Origin: Ehretia macrophylla
Lineage: Eukaryota; Streptophyta; Magnoliopsida; Boraginales; Ehretiaceae
Reading direction: 5' to 3'
DNA: 64,000 nucleotides
NCBI GenBank assembly: GCA_037974665.1
Contig: CM075771.1
Location: forward strand, 37,432,425 to 37,496,424
The translations under genes were made by a program, and so were the position numbers. This document shows positions 1-10,765 of this stretch, in pieces. Positions within the stretch are counted from its first letter, which is position 1; every line of letters starts with the position of its first letter. The notes under the pieces are model-generated. The model ran no database searches and had not been told where the DNA came from. It saw nothing but the letters and a program-made list of their open reading frames with translations.

Positions 1-520
1 TACTTTATCCACCACATTTCTATTATCGAATCCCACGGAACCTTGGGCAAGACAACATCGCTTCCAGTGGAGGCTGGGCCAGCAAACCGAGGGCGTAAGG
101 CTTATAACCAGGTCTCCGTCGCTCCGGTGCCCATAACTTTTGATCCGTAAGGAGTTACGCGGCGCACAACATACCGTTGGAAAACTCTCCGAGAGCTCTA
201 CGACGGGGGCAGCCAGCTTGCCCTCTGTGCCCCTTTTTGGAGCCCAAAATTGAACGTTTTCATCAATTTCGGGGCTCTTTTCTTCTTTTGCTCTATTTTT
301 CCGTCCCGGATCGTACGTCGTGAGCTGTTAAAAGGAGGACAACCTTACTTGCGGGACATTAGAGGGCCCTACAGCGCGTCGATATCACGTCTTGCGAGGA
401 TACTGCGTTGTTGAAGCGGCTAGGTTATCGTTAAGCCCATTGGGCCTTCTGAATGGACTATCTCTCTAGGTTGGGACTGTGAACCGTTAACACATAAAAG
501 AATTATGCCCTGAACATGTC

Positions 521-639
521 GTGTGCGATCATACCAGCACTAATGCACCGGATCACATCAGAACTCTGAAGTTAAGCGTGCTTGGGCGAGAGTAGCACTA
601 GGATGGGTCACCGCTTGGGAAGTCCTCGTGTTGCACCCT
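521..639 (+). rRNA. 5S rRNA gene, copy 1
   Basis: Full length. Deviations from the array consensus: G2T, C35A, C47T, T76C, G89C, C93G, C95T, C119T. Two fall in the C box, so function is doubtful. Confidence 0.9.
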
Positions 640-1197
640 CATTTTTAATTTTTTTTGCTACGGTAAGGGTTGCCAAGATACTTTATCCACCACATTTCTG
701 TTATCGAATCCCACAGCACCTTGGGCAAGACAACTTCGCTTCTAGTGGAGGCTGGGCCCGCAAACCGAGGGCGTAAGGCTTCTAACCAGGTCTCCGTCGC
801 TCCGGTGACAATAACTTTTGATCCGTAAGGAGTTACGCGGTGCACAGCATACCGTTTTAAAGCTCTCCCAGAGCTCTAAGACGGGGGAAGCTAGCTTGCT
901 CGCTGTGCCCTTTATGTAGCCCAAAATCGTACGTTTTCATCAGTTTCGAGCCAGTTTTCTTCTTTTGCTCTATTTTTTCATCCCGGATCGTACGTCGTGA
1001 GCTGTTAAAAGGATGACAACCTTACTCGCGGGACATTAGAGGGCCCTACAACGCGTTAATATCACGTCTTGTTAGGATGCTGCGTTGTTGAAGCGGATGG
1101 GTTGTCGTTAAGCCCATTGGGCCTTTTGAATGGGCTATCTCTCTAGGCTGAGACTGTGAACTGTTAACTCATAAAAGAATTGCGCCCTCAACATGAC

Positions 1198-1316
1198 GGG
1201 TGCGATCATACCAGCACTAATGGACCAGATCCCATCAGAACTCGAAAGTTAAGGGTGCTTGGGCGAGAGTAGTACTAGGATGGGTGACCCCCTGGGAAGT
1301 CCTCGTGTTGCACCCT
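1198..1316 (+). rRNA. 5S rRNA gene, copy 2
   Basis: Full length. Deviations: C26G, G30A, C47G, G48A, C57G, C119T. The C box is intact. Confidence 0.92.
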
Positions 1317-1873
1317 CCTTTTCAATTTGTTTTGCTCCGGTTAGGGTTGCCAAGATACTTTATCCACCACATTTCTATTATCGAATCCCACGGCACCTTG
1401 GGCAAGACAACTTCGCTTCACGTGGAGGCTGGGCCCGTAAACCGAGGGCGTAGGGCTTATGACCAGGTCTCCGTCGCTCCGGTGCCCATAACTTTTGATC
1501 CGTCAGGAGTTACACAGTGCACAGCATACCGTTGCAAAGTTCTCCAAGAGCTCTACGACGTGGGCAGCTATCTTGCTCGATGTGCCCTTTTTGGAGTCCA
1601 AAATTGAACGTTTTCATCAGTTTTTGGCCACTTTTCTTCTTTTATTATTTTTTTTCATCTCGGATCGTATGTCGTTAGCTATTAAAAGGACGACAACCTT
1701 ACTACGGGACAGTAGAGGGCCCTACAATGCGTCGATATCACGTCTTGCGAGGATACTGCGTTGTTGAAGCGGATGGGTTGTCATTAAGCCCATTGGGCCT
1801 TTTGAATGGGACATCTCTCTAAGCTGGGACTGTGTATTGTTAACACATAAAGGAATTGTGCCCTCAACATGAC

Positions 1874-1992
1874 GGGTGCGATCATACCAGCACTAACGCA
1901 CAGGATCCCATCATAACTCCGAAGTTAAGTGTGCTTGGGCAAGAGTAGTACTAGGATGGGTGACCCCCTAGGAATTCCTCGTGTTGCACCCC
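1874..1992 (+). rRNA. 5S rRNA gene, copy 3
   Basis: Full length. Deviations: T24C, C29A, G41T, C57T, G68A, G97A, G102T. Confidence 0.92.
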
Positions 1993-2549
1993 TTTTTTCA
2001 ATTTTTTTTGCTCCGGTTAGGGTTGCCAAGATACTTTATCTACCACATTTCTATTATCGAATCCCACGGCACCTTGGGCTAGACAACTTCGCTTAACGTG
2101 GAGGTTGGGCCAGCAAACCGAGGGCGTAGGGCTTGTGACCAGGTCTCCGTCGCTTCGGTGCCCATAACTTTTGATCCTTAAGGAGTTACGCGGTGCACAA
2201 CATACCATTGCAAAGCTCTCCGAGAGGTCTACGACGGGTGCAGCTAGCTTGCTCGTTGTGCCCTTTTTGGAGCCAAAATCGAACGTTTTAATCAGTTTCA
2301 GGCCACTTTTCTTATTTTGCTATGTATTTCCATCCCAGATCGTACGTCGTGAGCTGTTAAAAGGATGACAACCTTACTCGCGGGACATTAGAGGGCCCTA
2401 CAACGCGTCGATATCACGTCTTGCGAGGATGTTACGTTGTTGAAGTGGATGGGTTATCGTTAAGCCCATTGGGCCTTCTAAATGGGCCATCTCTCTAGGC
2501 TGGGACTGTGAACTGTTAACACATAAAGGAATTTTGCCCTCAACATGAC

Positions 2550-2668
2550 AGATGCGATCATACCAGCACTAACGCACCGGATCCCATCAGAACTCCGAAA
2601 TTAAGCGTGCTTAGGCGAGAGTAGTACTAGGATGGGTGACCCCCTGGGAAGTCGTTGTGTTGCACCCC
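2550..2668 (+). rRNA. 5S rRNA gene, copy 4
   Basis: Full length. Deviations: G1A, G3A, T24C, G51A, G64A, C105G, C107T. The first nucleotide is A, not the usual G. Confidence 0.92.
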
Positions 2669-3226
2669 ACTTTTCAATTTTTTTTGCTCCGGTTAGGGTG
2701 TCAAAGATACTTTATCCACCACATTTCTATTATCGAATCCCATGGCACCTTGGGCAAGACAACTTCGCTTCGCGTGGAGGATGGGCCAGGAAACCGGGGG
2801 CGAAGGGCTTGTTACCAGGTCTCCGTCCCTCTGTTGCCCATCACTTTTGATCCGTAAGGATTTACGCCGCGCACAACAAACTGTTGCAAAGCTCTCCGAG
2901 AGCTCTACAATGGGGGTAGCCAGCTTGCTCGTTTTGCCCATTTTTGGAGCCCAAAATCGAACATTTTCTTCAGTTTCGGGCCACTTTTCTTCTTTGTTAT
3001 ATTTTTCTGTCTCGGATCGTACGTCGTGAGCTGTTAAAAGGACGACAACCTTACTCACGGGAAATTAAAGGGCCCTACAATGCGTCGATATCACGTCTTT
3101 CGAGGATGCCGCGTTGTTGAAGCGGATGGGTTGTCGTTAAGCCCTTTGGGCCTTTTGAATGGGCCATCTCTCTAAGCTGGGACTGTGAACCGTTTACACA
3201 TAAAGGAATTGTGCCCTCAACATGAC

Positions 3227-3345
3227 GGGTGCGATCATAGCAGCACTAATGCACCGTTTCCCATTAGAACTCTGATGTTAAGCGTGCTTGGACGAGAGTA
3301 GTACTAGGATGGGTGACCCCCTGGGAAGTCCTCGTGTTGCACCCT
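3227..3345 (+). rRNA. 5S rRNA gene, copy 5
   Basis: Full length. Deviations: C14G, G31T, A32T, C39T, C47T, A50T, G66A, C119T. Its spacer is split by the element at 3505-13078. Confidence 0.92.
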
Positions 3346-3499
3346 CCTTTTCAATTTTTTTTGCTCCGGTTAGGGTTGCCAAGATACTTTATCCACCACA
3401 TTTCTATTATCGAATACCACGACACCTTGGGCAAGACAACTTCGCTTCACGTGGAGGCTGGGCTTGCAAAGCGAGGGCGTAGGGCTTGTGACCAGGTTC

Positions 3500-3504
3500 C
3501 CGTC
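3500..3504. repeat. Target site duplication, left copy (CCGTC)
   Basis: CCGTC stands directly before the TGTCACGCC start of the element and recurs at 13079-13083. Uninterrupted units have a single copy in CAGGTCTCCGTCGCTCC. Confidence 0.95.
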
Positions 3505-5825
3505 TGTCACGCCCCGACCCAACCCCGCAAAAGGCCAAGCCCGGACCCGACACACGGACGGAGTCTCCTCTGTACCGCAGACGATCGGAAAACCCTAAAA
3601 ACAATATAATACTTGCAAAAGCGATAAAATAATCAAACAAGTCAACTTTCTATAAAACATACATTTCTTATTATCCAACTTTCCAAACCAAAAATGCCAT
3701 GCATACTACGCAAGTACTTATGCCACTAAACCATTAGCCACTAGCATGCATTTCTTCACTAGTCATCAGGGTACAAGTTACAACATTACAACTTTAATCC
3801 ATTACAACATAAGACCATTAAAGGTCTCAAAATAGGAAAATACATACAAGGCTACAAGCCTCAAAATTAAGTGTCCTTCACGCAATATACATAACAACAA
3901 GGTTTGCACAAAACTGGTAACCAACCACCAGCAAAGCAGGTAAGTGCTATCACGGAAACACCTCCACCTGCTCTTCCTCCTCAATTACCTCGAGAGGGTC
4001 TGCCTCAACTACTCCTGTAAAAACATAGTATAGAGAGGAATGAGCAAAAACTATTGCTCAGCGAGGGCAATTGGTCTCAAGGACGGAGATGAGAGGAGTA
4101 TGCAATGCAATTAGCCAAGCAATACATACAAAACATATAAAGATACATCCAAAGCCAACAATAAAGCAAGGCAAGTATTTAAAGCTGCAAACACTCAATC
4201 AAAGGATACGATACTCTTTTCACGAACCACTTTCAAACACGAATTCGATGACGACGCGCCGGCCCAAAACCACCTTATAACACCAGTTTGGAATACTCTG
4301 GAAGTATCCATCAATCCTACGACCCAAATCTCCCTGGGAGGCAACCCAAGCGAGAAAAGGAATAGCAGCGGAGCTAGAGCAACCAACACTGGCAACCCAA
4401 GGCTACCCAGAGAGGCCCATCACCCACGCGCGAGACACTATGCAATGCAAGACTCGATACAAGACAATAAACAAGCGATAAACAAGCGATAAACAAGCGA
4501 TAAACAAGCGATAAAGCCACACGTGGGAGAATAACAAAGTAGGTTACTCTCGCACGCAATAGCAGCAATTTGATAAGCAATTCAATCCAAAACAACTCAA
4601 ACAAGTAATTCAAGTAATTCTAAGCATTCTATAAGCATAAAGACAAGTAAACACACAAAAACACAAATCGGCCCCAACTGTCAAAATGCTACCATTTCCA
4701 AACGAGCCATGAGTTCTGGAAACCGACTTCGCCAACCCTCCTAGGTCACCATAAGGCACGTCTAAAGACCCCGAAACCTTACTTTACCCTAGAACTCGCG
4801 CAAAGCCCTGATTTCCCCCCTTTCTCGTTTGAACTACAACTACAACAATCAAACACCCAACCAACGCCATAATCGCACCAAAAGTGCTTCCATGGCTTCC
4901 CGAAGCAATGCCAACACGCAAAATGAGAAAACGCCAAAGTCGACCTAAACGACCCCGACTTTCCCAAAGGCTTAATTCTTGTTTTTTCCACTATGCAACC
5001 CAAACAAACCACACATTTTAGCATTCTAGCATACCTAGCACGTTTCTACATCAACGGAAAGCATAACAGCGCAACTTCAACGTTTCAAGGTTTTACTATT
5101 CACAAAGTACTATTCACATCACAATTCAAGTTGCAATCACAACATTTAACCGCAGAAAATGTTACAAAGCCATAAATACATGTTCTACCAATGCTAAGGA
5201 ACATTCGAGAAGCATCAAATCGCTTTAAATAACGATCTACGGATAAATCTAAAAATTGATAAAGTTAACTAACACAACGTATAAATGCGCAAATAACATG
5301 CTTCCCTCACCTTAGGTACTCCTAGTCGCTAGGAAAACAACGTTGGTTGCCTCGGAAATCACCCCGCACGAGCACACGCGAAGATTGATCGTATAGAAGT
5401 TGAAAGGTTTTTTTTTTTTTTTTCCTCTCTAAAGCTCTCGGCCTGCTGCTCTTATTTGCTGCTGTTTTTTTTTTTATTTTGCTTAATATTTTAGCTTATA
5501 AGGTGTCAAAAGGTCAAAGGTCAAAGGTCCAAGGTCAAACCACTTAAAGCTTGGTCAAATGGCCCTATTTTGCGCGTTTTAAAGCCGTTTCAGCTAAGGT
5601 AAGTTAAATTAAAGCTAGCAACATTTAAAATATAAAATTTAAGTCATCTAAATACTAGTTTCACTATTTGCTGAGGACTGGAAATCGTTATCTAGCTATC
5701 GCTCCTTAAATGCAATGCACGTTGCGTCGGCGAGAATGTAACAATTAATTCACAAAGATTTTAAGGAAATATAATTTTCAAAATAATAAACAAAGAAAAT
5801 TCATATTCCGGGCTCGGGTATTACA
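3505..5825 (-). repeat. 3' LTR of the 3505-13078 element
   Basis: This 2321-bp repeat begins TGTCACGCCCCGACCC and ends GGGTATTACA, and matches 10766-13078 almost throughout. It is the 3' LTR in element orientation because the polypurine tract adjoins its inner end. Small differences include a longer T tract near 5407 and an extra T near 4570. It holds no protein gene; short open frames in it are LTR sequence. Confidence 0.95.
4467..4515. repeat. 11-bp tandem repeat in LTR
   Basis: Four and a half copies of ATAAACAAGCG. The same array is in the partner LTR at 11728-11776, so it predates this insertion. Confidence 0.95.
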
Positions 5826-5839
5826 CCCTCTCCCCCTTA
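5826..5839 (-). other. Polypurine tract of the 3505-13078 element
   Basis: On the minus strand this reads AAGGGGGAGAGGG and directly abuts the 3' LTR, the expected primer site for plus-strand DNA synthesis. Confidence 0.85.
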
Positions 5840-6979
5840 AAACAATTGCGCCCACGCAATTCTTACCTGAACAACAAACAACTCCGGATACTGATCCCGA
5901 ACTTGGTCCTCTCTTTCCCAAGTCGCTTCCTCAAACCCATGATGATTCCACAGAACCTTTACTAACGGAATACTCTTTCTGCGAAGCTCTTGAATCTTCC
6001 GATCCACAATTCTAATCGGTTTCTCTTCGTAGGATAACTTCTCTTCAATCTGCAAAGGCTCTGGTTCAAGTACATGCGAAGGGTCTGGATGATACTTCTT
6101 CAACATAGACACATGGAACACATCATGCAGTCGCGACAAGCTCGGAGGCAAAGCTAATCGATAAGCCAAAGGACCTACCTTTTCGGTGATCTCATACGGA
6201 CCCACATACCTAGGACTAAGCTTCCCGCTCTTACCGTGCCGAATCAATCCCTTCCGTGGAGAAATCTTAAGAAACACCCAATCTCCCAAATCAAACTTAA
6301 GATCCCGACGGTGCTTATCCGCATAACTCTTCTGACGACTCTGAGCTGTAAGCATACGCTGGCGAATAAGGTGAACATTATCTACCATCTTAATCATCTC
6401 AGGTAACACAGTCGGATCAACTGTTCTCATCTCTCCAACCTCCTCCCAATATAACGGGGATCTGCATTTACGACCATACAACGCCTCGTAGGGAGCCATA
6501 CCTATAGTAGATTGATAACTATTATTGTAGGTGAACTCTGCTAAAGGAAAAAACTTCTCCCAATTCTTCCCAAAGTCAAGCACACATGCCCGAAGCATGT
6601 CTTCCAAGATCCTGATGGTTCTCTCAGACTGGCCATCAGTTTGCGGATGATATGCAGTACTGAAGCTCAACTTAGTTCCCATGGCCTCTTGCAACTGCTG
6701 CCAAAAACGAGATCTGAATCTGGGATCCCTATCTGACACTATACTCTGTGGTATTCCATGCAATCTCACAATATTAGCAACATACAATTCAGCTAGCTTA
6801 TCAAGGCTATCCTGTTTGTTCACGGGAATAAAATGTGTAACTTTAGTCAAGCGGTCCACAACAACCCAAACAGAATCACATCATCTCGGAGATCTAGGAA
6901 GATCGGTCACAAGGTCCATTGTTATATGTACCCACTTCCATTGCGGAATCGATAACGGCTGTAGAAGTCCGGCTGGCCT
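5837..6979 (-). pseudogene. Retrotransposon integrase, catalytic core and C-terminus (in-frame stop)
   Basis: This is the last part of the gag-pol polyprotein. The first catalytic aspartate lies in HITMDLVTD just downstream of the in-frame TAG at 6980-6982. A TGA at 6881-6883 follows, then an open frame of 340 codons from 6859. In that frame VSDRDPRF supplies the second aspartate (residue 43) and TDGQSERT the glutamate (79), with the canonical 35-residue spacing. A GPYEI motif lies near residue 220. The tail from about 280 (PIRIVDRK...PLVKVLW...EEATWE) resembles the chromodomain-like end of plant chromovirus integrases. The frame is the same as in the upstream pol segment, so only the stop codons break it. 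It ends 11 bp from the LTR. Confidence 0.93.
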
Positions 6980-9805
6980 CTAATGCTCAACTTTAACCCT
7001 CTGACAAGTCAAACATCTGGATACATACCCATCAATCTCCCTCTTCATATTGTTCCACCAGAAGTGTTGCTTCAAATCTCTATACATCTTTGTACTGCCC
7101 GGGTGAATCGTGTACCTCGAATTATGTGCCTCGGACAGGATCTCATTCTTCAAAGTCGGATCATCAGGAACACATACTCTATCCCTGAATCTGAAAATGC
7201 CATCTGCATGTAATTTAAACTCCGACTCTCCCCCTTTAGCTTTCTCTTGGATCTTCAAGATGTGAGGATTAGTCTTCTGAGCCTCTCTGATCTGTGCTAG
7301 CAATCCTGACTGAATCTGTAAACTAGCAAACTGAATCCCTACCTCAGTAGCTTCTGGTTTCCATGAACAAATTTCTTCCAAAGTCTCCCAGTCCTTGATA
7401 ATCAAGCTTGCAACAGTAGCCTTTCGGCTCAAAGCATCAGCAACAACATTTTCCTTACCTGGCACATAGTTAATAGAACAGTTATAACCACCCAATAGCT
7501 CTAGCCATCTCCGCTGCCTCATATTTAGATCCTTCTGTGAAAACAAATACTTGAGACTCTTGTGGTCGGTAAATATTTCAAATCTGCAACCCCACAAGTA
7601 GTGACGCCACTTCTTCAAAGCAAACACAACTGCAGCTAACTCAAGATCATGTGTAGGGTAATTGACTTCATAAGGTTTCAATTTCCTAGAAGCATAGGCA
7701 ATCACCTTACCATTCTGCATTAAAACACAGCCCAATCCTTCTTTAGATGCATCACTGTAGACAACGAAGTTCTCTGTTCCTTCAGGTAAAGCTAGTATAG
7801 GAGCTGTAGTTAGTCTCTTCTTCAATTCTTGGAAACTGGATTCACATTTAGCATCCCAGTTGTAAGCAACTTTCTTCCGAGTCAACTGGCTCAAAGGTCC
7901 CGAAATTTTAGAAAAGTCTTTAACAAATCTCCGGTAGTAACCAGCCAATCCAAGAAAACTCCGAATCTCTGGCACCGTCTCAGGTCTCTTCCAAGCTGAA
8001 ACAACTTCAATCTTAGCTGGGTCCACTGAAATTCCTTGATCTGAAATGATATGGCCTAGAAAAGATATATGGTTCAACCAGAACTCACACTTGCTGAATT
8101 TGGAAAAAAGCTTGTTTTCCTGCAAAGTCTGAAGCACAATCCTCAAGTGTTGCTCATGTTCAGCCTCATTCTTCGAATACACTAAAATGTCGTCAATGAA
8201 GATCACGACAAACTGATCAAGGTAAGGTCGAAAAACCCTCTGCATCAAGTCCATGAATGCGGCTGGTGCATTCGTCAATCCAAACAGCAAAACAACAAAT
8301 TCATAGTGGCCATATCTAGTCCTGAATGCCGTCTTTGGTATATCGTCACTCCGAATCCTAAGTTGATAGTAACCCTGCCTCAAGTCAAATTTGGAGTAAA
8401 CACTCGCACCCTGCAACTGGTCAAACAATTTTTCAATCAACGGCAAGGGGTATTTATTCTTAATCGTGACTTGATTAAGTCCCCTGTAATCAATGCATAA
8501 CCGTAGTGTGCCATCTTTCTTTCTCACAAACAACACAGGTGCGCCCCACGGTGAAGAACTAGGTTGTATAAACCCTTTCTCAAGCAAGTTCTGAAGCTGA
8601 ATTTTTAACTCCTGAAGTTCAGCCGATGCCATCCTGTAAGGACTCCTAGAAATTGGCGCAGTGCCTGGCACAAGATCAATCACGAACTCAATCTCCCTAT
8701 CCGGTGGTAAACCCGGTAATTCCTCGGGAAATACACCAGGGAAGTCTCTAACAATCGGAACTTCATTCAAACTCAACTTATCAGCAGGCTGATTGATCAA
8801 ATAGGCTAAGTAGGCTTCACAACCCCTATTTAACAACTTAGAAGTCTTGATCGCTGATAAAAGTGGAATGCGGGCAGCCCTGCAGTTCCCAACAATCTCT
8901 AGTACCGGTAGGTCAGGAACCTTAAGATAAACGATCTTTGTTCTACAATCCAACTGTGCATAATACTTTCCCAACCAGTCCATTCCCAAAATGATTTCAA
9001 AGTCACGGAATGGTAATATAATTAAATCAGCAGGAAATTTACGGTTCTCAATACATATATCACAAGATTTGCAAATAGACTCAGCAACAAATTTTGCACC
9101 CAAAGGAGTGCTAACTTCAACTTCATGAGGCAAATTATCAATGCAAACATTCACAGATCGTGCACATGCAGGAGTTATAAACGAATGTGTAGCTCCAGGA
9201 TCAATCAAAACTTTAACTGGCTGAGTATTGAGAAGAAAGGTACCTTCCACTATAGCTGTATTATCGGGCAGCTCCTCTGCATCCAGTGCAAAGACCCTAG
9301 CCTGTACTCTCTGTGCTGGTCGTGCACCTACAGCCCTATTCTGAACACCTCGGCCTCCACCACGGCCCTGAACATTATTATATTTAGGGCAATCCCTCAC
9401 CCTATGCTCATCACTGCCACAACCCGTACATTTTCCACTCTTCCTCCAGCAGTTAGCCTCAATATGCCCTGGTCGATTACAATAATCACACTGCTGATTT
9501 TGCCTAACCGCAGTGTTTCCTGTAGGTGCTGGGGCTCCGGCAGGGGTAGGAACTGTACCTCTCTGCTGAGGTCTGGTCACAGCTGGTCTAGCCTGAATCT
9601 GCTGCTGTGGCTGATACGGACGCTGCTGAGGACCCTGTGCAGAAGCCTGATACTGCCTCGGCTGACTCTGGCTACTCTGGCCCAAAAACTGCTTCTTACT
9701 CGGCTGACTGCTCTCAGCTAACATCTCAGCCTTCCGTTTCTCAAACTTCGAGGCTGCCTGAAATGCTTCGGGAAAAGTAGTGTAGGTCTGTCCAGTCAAA
9801 TGCAA
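6980..9805 (-). pseudogene. Retrotransposon gag C-terminus, protease, reverse transcriptase, RNase H, integrase zinc finger
   Basis: This is a 941-residue open frame between two in-frame stops. Order: two CX2CX4HX4C zinc knuckles at residues 106-119 and 126-139 after a Gln/Pro-rich linker; an aspartic protease motif [11 protein letters not shown] near 200, with proline in the middle of the active-site triplet; reverse transcriptase from about 390 to 590 with CIDYRGLN and the FIDD catalytic box at 536-539; Ty3-type RNase H with acidic residues D685, E722, D747 and D790; and the integrase HHCC finger (H894, H901, C931, C934). All catalytic signatures are present. The first codon is TTG directly after the TAG at 9806-9808, not a true start. 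Confidence 0.95.
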
Positions 9806-10453
9806 CTATATGTCCATTCTCAACCCACGGACAAACCTATGTATCATCCTCCTAGCTGGCCGTACCAACTCGGGCATATACCTCGACAGGCTAACAAACC
9901 TAGCCTCATATTGTGCAACAGTCATATTTCCCTGCTTTAGGGCCACAAACTCATCTTCCCGTCTCTCCATAGCCATCTCGGGAATATATTTGTCCCGGAA
10001 CTCACTTACGAAATCATCCCATAAATGTGGAACATCCTCACAATCCCACCTCAGCCTAACAGTATTCCACCACTGCTCTGCATCACCCTCAAATAAAAAT
10101 GATGCATAATCTATTCTTGGCTCATCGGTATCCCACAAAGCAGTGAAAATTTTCTCACCTCGATTAATCCATCTCTCGGCCGCCTCATCATCCGGCTCCC
10201 CGAAGAACTTTCCCGGCTCGTGCCTCAGAAATTTCTCAAGCTGGTTATTCTCAACTCTGTACCCCTGACCACCAGGATTAGCTTGATTACCCTGGGGATT
10301 AATCCGGTCCTGCCTCTGCTCATGTAGTACCTGTGTGATCCGGTCTACTGCAGTAGTCATGGTAGCCATAAACTGCTCAGGCAACGGCTGCTGACCCTGT
10401 TCTGCTGCCTCTTCATCTGATCCTATACCTTGAGTACCACGACGTGGCGGCAT
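9806..10453 (-). pseudogene. Retrotransposon gag, N-terminal part (premature stop)
   Basis: An ATG at 10453 opens 215 codons in the same frame as the pol segment. An acidic, Gln-rich start is followed by a retrotransposon capsid domain: FFGEPDDEAAERWI, then WWNTVRLRW, FRDKYIPE, and FVSLSRYMPELV, about residues 83-195. It stops at TAG (9806-9808) before the zinc knuckles, which continue in frame downstream. There is no separate pol frame and no sign of frameshifting: gag and pol form a single open frame apart from the stops. Confidence 0.93.
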
Positions 10454-10765
10454 AGTAGCAACTCACAATAGCTGGCAACATTTAAAAGCAGTTTATAGAC
10501 AGAAATATAACACATAAGATTAGATAACACTCAAGTCAATAACAATCCAATATTCTATCACACAATTCACATAAGACAAGTTTAACTTGCCAAACTATTT
10601 CACATAAACACATAAACATTCCAAGTTCACAAAGTCATGCTAGAACATTTTCTTTTCACTTAGCAATCATTCATAAACACTTTAGCATTTCAGACCTTTA
10701 CCCCACAGACCAAGAATCATATCCCGGCTCATGCAAGACTATCATGCTCTGATACCACCTAAAGA
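10454..10765 (-). other. Untranslated leader of the element
   Basis: 312 bp between the 5' LTR and the gag start. Apart from the primer binding site at its outer end it is AT-rich and I see no further gene in it. Confidence 0.75.
10746..10757 (-). other. Primer binding site for initiator tRNA-Met
   Basis: The minus strand reads TGGTATCAGAGC, the standard plant site complementary to the 3' end of initiator methionine tRNA, 8 bp inside the 5' LTR. Confidence 0.92.

Larger units (their letters stand above)
1..3504 (+). repeat. 5S rDNA tandem array, block 1
   Basis: The block opens in the spacer of a unit whose gene lies outside the window and holds five complete genes at 677-bp spacing. Each spacer runs in the same order: a T-rich tract just after the gene, a TTTATCCACCACATTTC segment, a dyad AGCTCTC-C-GAGAGCT, a pyrimidine-rich TTTTCTTCTTTTGCTC tract, a GTCGATATCACGTC segment, and the ACATAAAGGAATTGTGCCC promoter region. 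Spacers carry many C-to-T and G-to-A differences, as expected of methylated silent rDNA. The block ends at the retrotransposon insertion after CCGTC. Confidence 0.95.

Noticed and set aside
9125..9721. A 198-codon frame on the + strand
   Set aside because: It is antisense to the gag zinc-knuckle and protease region, whose minus-strand frame has clear conserved motifs.
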